49,300 bases of DNA, from NCBI GenBank assembly GCA_947474545.1, contig CANJJI010000015.1, forward strand, positions 1 through 49,300, written 5' to 3'. Shown here in pieces: positions 39,258-48,425 of this stretch. Made by a program: the position numbers and the translations under genes. The DNA comes from Beijerinckiaceae bacterium (GTDB taxonomy: Bacteria; Pseudomonadota; Alphaproteobacteria; Rhizobiales; Beijerinckiaceae). The number at the start of each line of letters is the position of its first letter. Position 1 is the first letter of the stretch. The notes under the pieces were generated by a model, which had not been told where the DNA came from, did not search any database, and saw only the letters and a program-made list of their open reading frames with translations.

Positions 39258-40190
39258 ATGCAATACATCACGATGATTTATCACAGGGAGACGGGGCGCT
39301 TGGTTACCATTCGCGAATATCGCATACCCACGCCGGATGCACGGCCCTATATCTGCGCCGAAGGCGCTGACGGCAATCTCTGGTTCTGCGAAAGCGGCGC
39401 TTCGAAGGTAGGTTGCTTTAACCTGACCGACCATTCATTCAACGAATTTGAATTGCCGACGCCGAACGCAATGCCAATCGGTATGATCGGCGGCGCCAAC
39501 CGTGACATGTGGTTCTGTGAAAAGGCGGCTAACAAGATCGGCCATATCACGCTGGAGGGCGTCATTCGCGAATTCGAGATTGCGACGCCGAAATCTGGAC
39601 CTGATGGAATCATGCTCGGGCCGGATGGCAATGTCTGGTTTTCGATGACGGAAACAAGCCGCATTGGACGCATCACGCCCGCTGGCGTTATCACGGAATT
39701 CGAAGCGGGCATTCCACGCGGTTGCAAGCCGTTGTCTGTCGTCGTGCGAGATGGCGCATTGTGGTTCAGTCAGGCGGCAGGCGATAGCGTTGGCCGTATC
39801 ACGGTGGATGGCGTGGTCAGCGAATATCCCATACCCACCAAGGGCTCCCAGCCGCGCGCGATGACTGTGCATCCCGATGGCAGCATCTGGTTTGTGCAGA
39901 CAAGCTCTAACAGTCTCGGGCGCGTCGATCGCGATGGGCACATTACCGAACATAAAGTGACGACACCCGAGGCCTCTTTGCGCGGCGTCTGCACAACGGC
40001 GGATGGCGACGTCTGGGCGACAGAAAATTTCGCCAACAAGATTGCGCATATGTCTGCGGATGGCCGGATGATTGGCGAATACGATATTCCGACAAAGGAC
40101 AGCGGGGCGCGCTGCATCGCCACTACGTCGGGCGGGCGCATTTTCTTCACGCAACACGACAGTGGAAGCATCGGTGAAGTTGTTCGTTGA
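39258..40190 (+). CDS. virginiamycin B lyase-like seven-repeat beta-propeller protein
   Basis: Repeated pattern EF-x-PTP-x-P-x-GPDGN-WF-x-I-G-I, about 42 aa each, about seven copies. Confidence 0.8.
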   Translation: MQYITMIYHRETGRLVTIREYRIPTPDARPYICAEGADGNLWFCESGASKVGCFNLTDHSFNEFELPTPNAMPIGMIGGANRDMWFCEKAANKIGHITLEGVIREFEIATPKSGPDGIMLGPDGNVWFSMTETSRIGRITPAGVITEFEAGIPRGCKPLSVVVRDGALWFSQAAGDSVGRITVDGVVSEYPIPTKGSQPRAMTVHPDGSIWFVQTSSNSLGRVDRDGHITEHKVTTPEASLRGVCTTADGDVWATENFANKIAHMSADGRMIGEYDIPTKDSGARCIATTSGGRIFFTQHDSGSIGEVVR

Positions 40191-40226
40191 TTTGCAACAA
40201 CGATAATCACGCATGGGAGAGCAGAC

Positions 40227-41210
40227 ATGAAGAAGCTGACAAGCGCTGCATTCGCCTTGGCTGCGTGGGCGGGATTGATCGCGCCCGCAGCGGCGCAATC
40301 CTATCCTGATCGTCCGGTCAAACTTATCGTTTCCATCGCCGCTGGCAGCGTCACTGATGTCATCATGCGCATGATGGATAAGGAACTCGCGCCCCGCCTT
40401 GGGCAATCCATGATTATCGAGAACAAGGGCGGGGCAAGCGGCATTCTCGCTGCACAGGCCTGCAAGGCCTCGCCGCCTGATGGTTATACATTGTGCGTGA
40501 TCTATCACAGCACGCTGTCGTTCAATCCGCTGCTGTTCAACAAGTTGCCCTATGACGCCGACAAGGATTTTGATCTGATTACGCGCCTGTTCTTCCTTGT
40601 TGAAGGAATTGCTGTTTCAGGAGCATCAGGCATCAAATCGGTTGAAGAACTGAAGGCGCAGGCTCTTGCCAAGCCTGCCGCGTTCAATCTGGGTACTCTG
40701 GGCAATGGGTCATTTCCCGAATTGTTTTTGAAGTGGCTCAACAACCAATGGGGCACACAGATCGCCGGTGTGCCGTTTCGTGGCGGCGGGCCGGTTGCGC
40801 AGGCGCTGGCCGCTGGCGATTTGCAAATCGCGAATATGGGCATCGGGAATTTTCTGCCGCTTGTACAGGGTGGTCAGGTGAGGATTTTGGCGGTTGGCGC
40901 ACCCAAGCGATCCACTCTGCTGCCCGATGTTCCCACGTTCGAAGAAGTCGGGCTTGGCGGTTACAAGGGCCGGGGATGGTGGGGGCTTGCTGCGCCGGCT
41001 GGAACGCCGCGCGCCGCGGTCGACAAGATGAATGCCGAGTTCACCAAATTGCTCAAAGAGCCGAAATTCATGGAGCAACTTGAAAAGCAGGCCACGCTTT
41101 CAGCACCGACGACGCCCGGAGAGTTTGTGGCTTTCGTGAAGGAGGACCGGCAGGCGGCTCAGGCTCTGATCAAGCTCGCGAACACGGCGCGCGAAGATTA
41201 TACGCCCTGA
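40227..41210 (+). CDS. Bug/TctC-family solute-binding protein
   Basis: Signal peptide; SYPDRPVKLIVSIAAGSVTDVIMRMMDKELAPRLGQSMIIENKGGASGILAAQACKASPPDGYTL. Confidence 0.9.
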   Translation: MKKLTSAAFALAAWAGLIAPAAAQSYPDRPVKLIVSIAAGSVTDVIMRMMDKELAPRLGQSMIIENKGGASGILAAQACKASPPDGYTLCVIYHSTLSFNPLLFNKLPYDADKDFDLITRLFFLVEGIAVSGASGIKSVEELKAQALAKPAAFNLGTLGNGSFPELFLKWLNNQWGTQIAGVPFRGGGPVAQALAAGDLQIANMGIGNFLPLVQGGQVRILAVGAPKRSTLLPDVPTFEEVGLGGYKGRGWWGLAAPAGTPRAAVDKMNAEFTKLLKEPKFMEQLEKQATLSAPTTPGEFVAFVKEDRQAAQALIKLANTAREDYTP

Positions 41211-41277
41211 TTGTCTGTAGGCGATGTTTGCACATGAGCCTCACTCGACCTAAGCTGAGACAACTTGTGAGGGCAGG

Positions 41278-42264
41278 TTGAATCAGGGAGGGATAAGCGT
41301 GAGGGATCCTTATCGTGTGGGCATCGTCTTGGCAGTTGCATTCGCTGCATACGGCGCTCAGGCGCAGAACTATCCGGACAGACCGTTGCGTCTTGTTGTC
41401 CCGCAACCAGCGGGTGGCGGTTACGATCTGGTTGGCCGTATCGCAGCGGATAAACTCACGCAATTGCTGGGTCAGAGCGTCATCGTCGAAAACAAGACTG
41501 GAGCAGGAACGCGCGCAGGCACCGACTTTGTCGCCAAGGCCCCTGCCGATGGTTACACGCTGCTGATTGGTGCGCCGCCTAACATTGTTTTCAATCAGGC
41601 GCTTTACAAGGATTTGCCGCACGATCCGCAGAAGGATTTCACACCCGCTGGTCTGTTTGTCGCGTTCACCTATACGCTGGTGAGCCGGAAAGATCTGCCG
41701 GTGAAAACACTGCAAGAACTGGTGTCTTTCGCGAAGGCCAATCCGGACAAGGTGACGTATGCATCAGGCGGGCTCGGTACGGGGCAGCATATTGCGATGG
41801 CGGTCCTCTCCAATCTGGCAGGGATCAAAACCGTGCATGTGCCTTATCGCGGCGCGCAACAGGCCTATCAGGATGTGATTGCGGGACGGGTGGATCTGTT
41901 CTTCGACAATGTGACTACCGCCCGGCCGCTGGTTGATGGCGGGCAGGTGAAGGCCATTGCAACTTCAGCCAACAAGCGCGTGGCGGTTCACCCGGATCTG
42001 CCGACCGTGCGCGAAACCGGCGTTGCCGACTTCGCGCTTGAAACCTGGTTCGGTGTTTTCGTTCACTCAGCAACGCCCAAGCCAATCGTCGAACGTCTGC
42101 GGGCAGAAATGCGCAAGATTGGCGCGATGCCTGACGTGATAGAGCGTTTCTCGAAAATGGGCGCCACGCCGATCAATCCGAGCATCGAAGACACCGAGAA
42201 ACTCGTGCACGACGAAATCCTGCTTTGGAAGAAATTGCTGCAGGATGCGGGTGTTGAAGGTTAA
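41278..42264 (+). CDS. Bug/TctC-family solute-binding protein
   Basis: NYPDRPLRLVVPQPAGGGYDLVGRIAADKLTQLLGQSVIVENKTGAGTRAGTDFVAKAPADGYTLLIG. Confidence 0.92.
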   Translation: MNQGGISVRDPYRVGIVLAVAFAAYGAQAQNYPDRPLRLVVPQPAGGGYDLVGRIAADKLTQLLGQSVIVENKTGAGTRAGTDFVAKAPADGYTLLIGAPPNIVFNQALYKDLPHDPQKDFTPAGLFVAFTYTLVSRKDLPVKTLQELVSFAKANPDKVTYASGGLGTGQHIAMAVLSNLAGIKTVHVPYRGAQQAYQDVIAGRVDLFFDNVTTARPLVDGGQVKAIATSANKRVAVHPDLPTVRETGVADFALETWFGVFVHSATPKPIVERLRAEMRKIGAMPDVIERFSKMGATPINPSIEDTEKLVHDEILLWKKLLQDAGVEG

Positions 42265-43253
42265 TGGGGAGGCGGGCGATGGGAACTTCGGCACGTGCAT
42301 TGATTTTCGCAACATCTCTACTGGCGTTAATGCCTGTAAACGCTTATGCGCAAAACTGGCCTGATCACGCGATCAAATTCGTTGTGCCGCAACCGCCGGG
42401 CGGCGGTTTCGATACAATGGCGCGGCTGATGGCTGACAAGCTGCAGCAACAATTGGGACAAAGTATCGTCGTCGAAAATCGCACCGGCGCCGGCACGCGC
42501 GCGGGGACCGACTATGTCGCGAAGGCTTTACCGGACGGTTATACATGGCTGTTTGGCGGGCTCTCCAACATCGCACTCAATATGGGCCTGTATAAGGATT
42601 TACCCTATGACTCCCTGGCAGATTTCAAGCCGGTAGGGCTGGCGATGATTGGCTCTTACACGCTGATCACGCGCAATGAAGCGCCGCAGAAAACATTCGC
42701 CGAAGTCATGGCTTACGCAAAAGCCAATCCCGGCAAGCTGACCTATGCGTCCGCAGGCAAAGGCTCGGGCCAGCATATCGCCATGGCGGTCAGTGAAGCT
42801 CTGGCGGGGGTGCAGATGGTGCACGTGCCCTATCGTGGCGCCCAGGCCGCCTATCAGGACGTGATGGCCGGGCGTGTGGATTTGTTCTTTGATAGCACAG
42901 CAACGGCAAAGGCGCTTGTGGAAGGCGGCACTGTGCATGCCATTGCTGTCTCTGCGCGCAAACGGCTTGCATCGCTGGACAAGGTGCCAACGCTGAACGA
43001 AACCGGCGTCATCGATTTTGCCATGGAAAGCTGGTCTGGAATTTTCCTGCCTGCAAAAACTCCAGAGCCTATCCTTGGGCGTATGCGTCAGGAGATGGCG
43101 AAGATGATGGCTGATCCAGCCATGCAGCAGCGTATTCGCGGCATAGGGCAGGAGCCACTGCAGTTGTCGCCACGGGAAACAGATGCATTCGTACGCAATG
43201 AGGTTGAACGCTGGACCAAACAATTGCGCGATGCGGGATTAACAGGCGAATGA
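42264..43253 (+). CDS. Bug/TctC-family solute-binding protein (start may be MGTSARAL at 42279)
   Basis: NWPDHAIKFVVPQPPGGGFDTMARLMADKLQQQLGQSIVVENRTGAGTRAGTDYVAKALPDGYTWLFG. Confidence 0.92.
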   Translation: MGRRAMGTSARALIFATSLLALMPVNAYAQNWPDHAIKFVVPQPPGGGFDTMARLMADKLQQQLGQSIVVENRTGAGTRAGTDYVAKALPDGYTWLFGGLSNIALNMGLYKDLPYDSLADFKPVGLAMIGSYTLITRNEAPQKTFAEVMAYAKANPGKLTYASAGKGSGQHIAMAVSEALAGVQMVHVPYRGAQAAYQDVMAGRVDLFFDSTATAKALVEGGTVHAIAVSARKRLASLDKVPTLNETGVIDFAMESWSGIFLPAKTPEPILGRMRQEMAKMMADPAMQQRIRGIGQEPLQLSPRETDAFVRNEVERWTKQLRDAGLTGE

Positions 43254-44254
43254 AGAAATACCAGCCGCGGAGAGGGTCACTTATGTTTTCAAAAGCGAAG
43301 ATCTGGCTAGGGGCGGCTATGATGGCCGTCGCGATCGCTTCCCCTGCGCTGGCACAGACGTGGCCGGACCGGCAGATCAAAATCATAGCACCTTCGGCCC
43401 CCGGCGGTGGCTTTGATCTGACTGCGCGAATGTTCGCGGACCGGCTTTCGAAGGCGCTGGGTGTGGGCGTCATCGTGGAAAACCGCACAGGCGCCGGTAC
43501 GCGCCTTGGCACGGAAATGGCGGCGCAGGCTGCGCCGGACGGATATACGCTGGTGATCGGCGCATTGCCGAACATGGTGCACAACACCGGCTTTTACAAA
43601 ACACTGCGCTTTGATCCTTTGAAGGATTTCGTCATTCTGGGCATTCCCGTGATGTTTTCCTACACGCTGGTTGTGCCGGCGGATTCGCAATTCAAGACGT
43701 TCAAGCAATTGGTTGATTACGCCCGGGCAAATCCGGAGAAGCTGAATTACGGCGGCGGCAAGGGCACGGGCCAGCAGGTTGGTACTGCCATCGTTGCTCA
43801 TATGGCCGGCCTGAAACTGACCTCGGTGCCCTATCGTGGCGCGCAGGCTGTTTATCAGGATTTGCTGTCGGGCCGCATCGATCTTTATTTCGATAATTCA
43901 TCTACGGCGCGGCCGCTTGTGGAAGGTGGACAGGTGCGTGCGCTGGTGGTCTCCGCCAAACAGCGGCTGCCGTTTCATCCCGACATCCCCACAGTGCGCG
44001 AGACCGGCGTGGCCGATTTCGATCAGGAAGGCTGGTTCGGCCTTTTCGCGCTGGCGGCGACACCCAAGCCCATTGTCGAAAGGCTCCGCGCGGAAATGCA
44101 GAAAATCACTGACAACCCCGAAGTTCGTGCATTCTGGGAGAAATCAGGTGGTGTGCCGCTTTCTATGAGCCTTGAAGCGCAGGAGAAAATGTTGCGGGAG
44201 GACCTGGTACGCTGGAAGAAAATGATCATCGACGCTGGCGAACAGCAGGAATAG
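43250..44254 (+). CDS. Bug/TctC-family solute-binding protein (ATGA overlap)
   Basis: TWPDRQIKIIAPSAPGGGFDLTARMFADRLSKALGVGVIVENRTGAGTRLGTEMAAQAAPDGYTLVIG. Confidence 0.92.
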   Translation: MKKYQPRRGSLMFSKAKIWLGAAMMAVAIASPALAQTWPDRQIKIIAPSAPGGGFDLTARMFADRLSKALGVGVIVENRTGAGTRLGTEMAAQAAPDGYTLVIGALPNMVHNTGFYKTLRFDPLKDFVILGIPVMFSYTLVVPADSQFKTFKQLVDYARANPEKLNYGGGKGTGQQVGTAIVAHMAGLKLTSVPYRGAQAVYQDLLSGRIDLYFDNSSTARPLVEGGQVRALVVSAKQRLPFHPDIPTVRETGVADFDQEGWFGLFALAATPKPIVERLRAEMQKITDNPEVRAFWEKSGGVPLSMSLEAQEKMLREDLVRWKKMIIDAGEQQE

Positions 44255-44286
44255 CGCGCGGCTTTTTTGTTTCTATGGAGCTTAAT

Positions 44287-45309
44287 ATGATGAACCGCCG
44301 CACGCTCGCTCTGTCTTGCCTTCTGGCTGTCTGTGCTGGTGCGCAGAATGCGCGGGCACAATCGGTCGAAGAGTTTTATCGCGGCAAGACGCTGCGCATC
44401 ATCGCGTCCACGGGCGCGGCTTCCACCTACACGACCTATGCGCAGCTGGTTGCGGAATTCATCGGCAATTACATTCCCGGCAAGCCCAACGCCATCGTGC
44501 AAAATATGCCCGGAGGAGGCGGTGTGCGCGCTGCCAATTATCTGACCAGCGTAGCTCCACAAGACGGTACGTATCTGGGCGTCGTTCATGAAACGCTCGC
44601 GAGCGAACAGGTGCTCAAGCCTGAAGGCATCATGTTCGATATGGCGAAGATGAAATGGATCGGCGTAATGAGCATGATCACGTCGACTCTCACGGTCACG
44701 GGCGACGCGCCAGCGACGACCGTTGAAGGCGCAAAACAGAAGGAAGTGATTGTTGCCTCCACGGGGCGGGGGTCGATCACCCATCAATTGCCGACCTTGC
44801 TCAATGCGATGTACGGCACGAAGTTCAAGATTGTCGGTGGTTATCAGGCGATGGGTGAAATGACGCTGGCGATGGAGCGCGGCGAAGTGCATGGACGGGC
44901 GGGATCGCTCGTTGGATGGACACAAACGCGCGCCAAGGAATTGGCCGATGGCAAATTCGTGCATATGGTGCAGGTCAATCTGCGCAAGGATCCAACTTTG
45001 CCGAATGTGCAATTGCTTGTCGATCTCGCCCGCAATGATCGCGAACGGCAGATGCTGGAATTCATGTCGTCGTCGGCCCTGATGGGCCGCTCGCTGCTCG
45101 CGCCTCCTGGCACGCCAGACGAGAGGGTCGCAGCCTTGCGGGCCGCGTTTCAGGCGATGGTCAATGATCCCGTCTTTCTGGACGTTGCCAAAAAGCGCCA
45201 GCACGATATCATTCCCGCGACGGGCGAAGAGGTGGCAGCGGCTGCGGCAAAAACAGTGTCTCTGCCCAAGGATTTGGCGACGGAGTTGACAAAAATCTTT
45301 GATCAGTGA
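44287..45309 (+). CDS. divergent tricarboxylate-transporter-type solute-binding protein
   Basis: Signal peptide; EEFYRGKTLRIIASTGAASTYTTYAQLVAEFIGNYIPGKPNAIVQNMPGGGGVRAANYLTSVAPQDGTYLGV. Confidence 0.85.
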   Translation: MMNRRTLALSCLLAVCAGAQNARAQSVEEFYRGKTLRIIASTGAASTYTTYAQLVAEFIGNYIPGKPNAIVQNMPGGGGVRAANYLTSVAPQDGTYLGVVHETLASEQVLKPEGIMFDMAKMKWIGVMSMITSTLTVTGDAPATTVEGAKQKEVIVASTGRGSITHQLPTLLNAMYGTKFKIVGGYQAMGEMTLAMERGEVHGRAGSLVGWTQTRAKELADGKFVHMVQVNLRKDPTLPNVQLLVDLARNDRERQMLEFMSSSALMGRSLLAPPGTPDERVAALRAAFQAMVNDPVFLDVAKKRQHDIIPATGEEVAAAAAKTVSLPKDLATELTKIFDQ

Positions 45310-45424
45310 AGGCGAAAACAAGCAGATTTCGTTTACACTTCAGCTATATCCATTTGGCAGATCAGAAAGTTTTTAAGAACTCGCTGATGACGTTGTCAGT
45401 TCAAATCATATTGTGGGAGGGATA

Positions 45425-45868
45425 ATGGATCGCTCGAAAATTGAAGATTTAATCCGCGAAGTTTACAAGACCCGCACGTCAAACGATCTTGCTGCGGTGT
45501 TAAATCTCTTCGCCCGAAACGCTGTATTTCACATGGCAGGCGCGAACGGTCCCGGGCGCATCGCGGCACGGGCAGAGGGTCAACAAAGTATCTCTGACAT
45601 CATGGCGACTTTGGTTTCCGCCTGGTCGTGGATCGAGGTTCAAATTCTGGATCTTCTTGTTGATGGCGCAAGCGCGGCGGTCCGCTATCGTGCCACGATG
45701 CGATTTCTGCCGACGCAGGCCATCGTTGTGACGGACCTGTTCGATCTGATCAAATTTGAAGACGGCAAGATCGCTGAGCTCGTGGAGTTTTGTGATACGG
45801 CGCTCGCTGCCAGCCTGATCAACGACGCCATGTCTCTGGCTGGGAAGGGTGCAGGCTCGGCTGCCTAG
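45425..45868 (+). CDS. SnoaL/NTF2-like protein
   Basis: MDRSKIEDLIREVYKTRTSNDLAAVLNLFARNAVFHMAGANG ... pattern of NTF2-like domains. Confidence 0.7.
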   Translation: MDRSKIEDLIREVYKTRTSNDLAAVLNLFARNAVFHMAGANGPGRIAARAEGQQSISDIMATLVSAWSWIEVQILDLLVDGASAAVRYRATMRFLPTQAIVVTDLFDLIKFEDGKIAELVEFCDTALAASLINDAMSLAGKGAGSAA

Positions 45869-45994
45869 TACCCGATAAATTGGTTGTAACGCGACAGAAA
45901 TCGCCGGACAGAAAACAGCCGGCTTGCAATTTCCACTTGTTTCCGGTTTATTACAAATTGCGCTGGCCATCGCCAGACTTTGAATGAGGGTCCT

Positions 45995-46111
45995 GTGGCC
46001 AAGTCCGCCACCAGAGTTGCAGCGAAGAGAGAAGCGGGCGTTGCCGTCGCGCTGATGCTCTTGCATGCCGCAGCCCTCCTTCTTGGGGCCCTGCTTCTTA
46101 TCCGCCCCTGA
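45995..46111 (+). CDS. leuA leader peptide candidate, 38 aa (GTG start) or 18 aa from ATG 46055
   Basis: MAKSATRVAAKREAGVAVALMLLHAAALLLGALLLIRP*; SD-like GAGGG 4 nt upstream of the GTG; LL, LLL and LLLI codon clusters. Confidence 0.65.
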   Translation: MAKSATRVAAKREAGVAVALMLLHAAALLLGALLLIRP

Positions 46112-46184
46112 GGGCCGGCCGGGCATTGCCCTGGCGCTCAGGGGACCGGAACAAGCCGAAGCAACCCGTCGCCCGCTGCCTTTT
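46105..46184 (+). promoter_or_regulatory. leuA leader: candidate attenuator structures
   Basis: CCCCTGAG (46105-46112)/CTCAGGGG (46137-46144) perfect 8-bp stem containing the leader stop; alternative bulged hairpin 46133-46146/46168-46180 followed by TTTT. Confidence 0.55.
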
Positions 46185-46229
46185 CCAAGTACAGGCACAT
46201 CCGGCGCATAGCGATCCAGGATCCATTTC

Positions 46230-47825
46230 ATGACAAGCGATAACAGCCAGACACAAGAACCCGTACAATCCTCGAACCGCGACCGCGTGATCATATTCGA
46301 CACGACCCTGCGGGACGGGGAGCAATCGCCCGGCGCGACGATGACCTTCGAGGAGAAGCTCGAAGTTGCCGATCTGCTCGACGCCCTGGGCGTGGATGTC
46401 ATTGAGGCCGGTTTTCCCATAGCCTCGGAAGGCGATTTTGAGGCGGTGAGCGCCATCGCCAAACGCGTCAAACGCGCGACTGTCGCGGGGCTCGCCCGCG
46501 CCGCCTTCAAGGATATTGACCGCTGTGCGGACGCGGTTCGCCATGCGGTGAACCCGCGCATCCATACGTTCATTTCCACTTCGCCCCTGCACATGAAATA
46601 CAAGCTGCAAAAGGATCCAGCCGAAGTGCTGGAGATGGTGACGGCGCAAGTGACGCGCGCGCGCAACCATGTGGGGGATGTCGAATGGTCGGCGGAAGAC
46701 GGCACACGCACCGAGATGGACTTTCTCTGCCGCACAGTGGAGGCGGCGATCAAGGCTGGCGCGACGACGATCAATATTCCCGATACGGTGGGATACACGG
46801 TGCCGGATGAATACGAGCGCATTTTCCGCACGGTGCGCGAGCGTGTACCCAACTCCGACAAAGCAATCTTCTCGGTGCATTGCCATAACGATCTGGGTCT
46901 GGCTGTTGCGAACACGCTGGCGGGACTGGCTGGCGGCGCGCGGCAGATCGAGTGCACCATCAACGGCATTGGCGAGCGGGCAGGCAATGCGGCGCTGGAA
47001 GAGGTCGTGATGGCGCTGCGTACACGCGCAGATATTCTGCCCTATTCCAACAATATCGAAACGTCGATGTTGACGCGCGCCTCCAAGCTCGTGTCAGCGG
47101 TGACTTCGTTCCCGGTGCAATACAACAAGGCGATTGTTGGCCGTAACGCCTTCGCGCACGAGAGCGGTATCCATCAGGATGGCATGCTGAAGAATGCGCA
47201 GACCTATGAAATCATGACGCCGGAATCCGTCGGCGTCTCCAAAACATCGCTCGTCATGGGCAAACATTCGGGCCGCGCTGCGTTCAAATCGAAGCTGAAG
47301 GAAATGGGTTACGAGCTCGGAGACAACGCTTTGGAAGATGCTTTCAAGCGCTTCAAGGATCTCGCCGACAAAAAGAAGATTGTTTACGACGAAGATATCG
47401 AAGCGCTGGCGGAGGATGGGATTGGCCATGCGGGCGAGCGCATCAGCGTCGAGGCGCTGACTGTTATTGCCGGCACGATGGGGCCGCAGACGGCGACCAT
47501 GACGCTCAACATCGATGGCCAGTCGCAGACCAGACAGGCGGTGGGTAACGGCCCCGTCGACGCGATCTTCAACGCCATCAAGGCGCTGGTGCCGAATGAG
47601 GCCACGCTGGAACTTTATCAAGTCCATGCGGTTACAGAAGGTACAGACGCGCAGGCAGAAGTTTCCGTCCGGCTGGCGGAAAACGGCCGCTCGGTGAACG
47701 CCAAGGGCGCCGATCCCGATACGATGGTGGCCTCGGCTCGCGCCTATGTGGCGGCTCTCAACAAGCTGATGGTCAAGCGCACGAAAGGCAAGCCCGAGCC
47801 GATGACCGCGCGTTTGAAGCCGTAA
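46230..47825 (+). CDS. leuA: 2-isopropylmalate synthase
   Basis: VIIFDTTLRDGEQSPGATMTFEEKLEVADLLDALGVDVIEAGFP; SVHCHNDLGLAVANTLAG; C-terminal regulatory domain. Confidence 0.97.
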   Translation: MTSDNSQTQEPVQSSNRDRVIIFDTTLRDGEQSPGATMTFEEKLEVADLLDALGVDVIEAGFPIASEGDFEAVSAIAKRVKRATVAGLARAAFKDIDRCADAVRHAVNPRIHTFISTSPLHMKYKLQKDPAEVLEMVTAQVTRARNHVGDVEWSAEDGTRTEMDFLCRTVEAAIKAGATTINIPDTVGYTVPDEYERIFRTVRERVPNSDKAIFSVHCHNDLGLAVANTLAGLAGGARQIECTINGIGERAGNAALEEVVMALRTRADILPYSNNIETSMLTRASKLVSAVTSFPVQYNKAIVGRNAFAHESGIHQDGMLKNAQTYEIMTPESVGVSKTSLVMGKHSGRAAFKSKLKEMGYELGDNALEDAFKRFKDLADKKKIVYDEDIEALAEDGIGHAGERISVEALTVIAGTMGPQTATMTLNIDGQSQTRQAVGNGPVDAIFNAIKALVPNEATLELYQVHAVTEGTDAQAEVSVRLAENGRSVNAKGADPDTMVASARAYVAALNKLMVKRTKGKPEPMTARLKP

Positions 47826-47857
47826 TTTTCAGGGATTTTCTTATTTGAGACAAACGT

Positions 47858-47883
47858 CCGCAGCCCGTTCTTTCGGGCTGCGG
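47858..47883 (+). terminator. hairpin downstream of leuA
   Basis: Perfect 10-bp stem CCGCAGCCCG / CGGGCTGCGG, loop TTCTTT; weak T-tract. Confidence 0.6.
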
Positions 47884-47984
47884 CGCTTTGGATATGTCTG
47901 GACAATACGACAAATCGGATTGACTTATACTTCAATTCTTATCTAACTGTGTATTGGAGAGATATAGTATTTATAGGGCGATTT

Positions 47985-48425
47985 ATGAAAGTCATATTGA
48001 TTGTCATTACGGCTGCTTTTGCTGGCGGGCTTGGCGGCTGCGCTACCGTTACACGGGGCACAACAAGCCAGATTCAGATCGACTCGGAACCCAATGGTGC
48101 GCTGGCTCGTACAACCCTGAACCACAATTGCACCACGCCGTGCATGATCCAGGTGTCCCGAAAGGACGAATTCGCGATTACCTTTTCCAAGCCCGGGTAT
48201 ATCGACGAACGGATTGATGTGAAAACCCAGATCGCGGGATCTGGTGCCGCAGGTTTTGCAGGCAATATCATTCTGGGCGGTGTCGTCGGCATGGGGGTGG
48301 ATGCTGCCACAGGCGCAACCTATGAACACACACCCAACCCCGTTCGGGCGGTATTGCAACCGGAACGGCCGGTTCAGCAGACGCCACCGGCCATCCGCAA
48401 TCGCAGAGGAAAACCGGTTTCCTGA
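47985..48425 (+). CDS. putative lipoprotein with PEGA-like segment; start trimmed to MKVILIVITAAF
   Basis: Lipobox GGLGGCAT; IQIDSEPNGALARTTLNHNCTTPCMIQVSRKDEFAITFSKPGYIDERI. Confidence 0.75.
   Translation: MKVILIVITAAFAGGLGGCATVTRGTTSQIQIDSEPNGALARTTLNHNCTTPCMIQVSRKDEFAITFSKPGYIDERIDVKTQIAGSGAAGFAGNIILGGVVGMGVDAATGATYEHTPNPVRAVLQPERPVQQTPPAIRNRRGKPVS

Noticed and set aside
39258-40190. Calling the propeller gene a streptogramin resistance gene
   Set aside because: Only the repeat architecture can be seen; catalytic residues could not be verified and the context is transport, not resistance.
39435-40508. 357-aa minus-strand ORF opposite the Vgb-like gene
   Set aside because: Shadow ORF; its repeats only mirror the propeller repeats on the plus strand; His/Arg/Cys-rich with no recognisable domain.
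44023-45321. 432-aa minus-strand ORF opposite the last solute-binding protein
   Set aside because: Antisense shadow of a well-supported gene; Arg/His-rich, no domain.
45500-46987. 495-aa minus-strand ORF across the leuA 5' half
   Set aside because: Antisense to strongly supported leuA and an NTF2-like gene; low-complexity Arg/Ser/Ala composition typical of GC-rich shadow ORFs.
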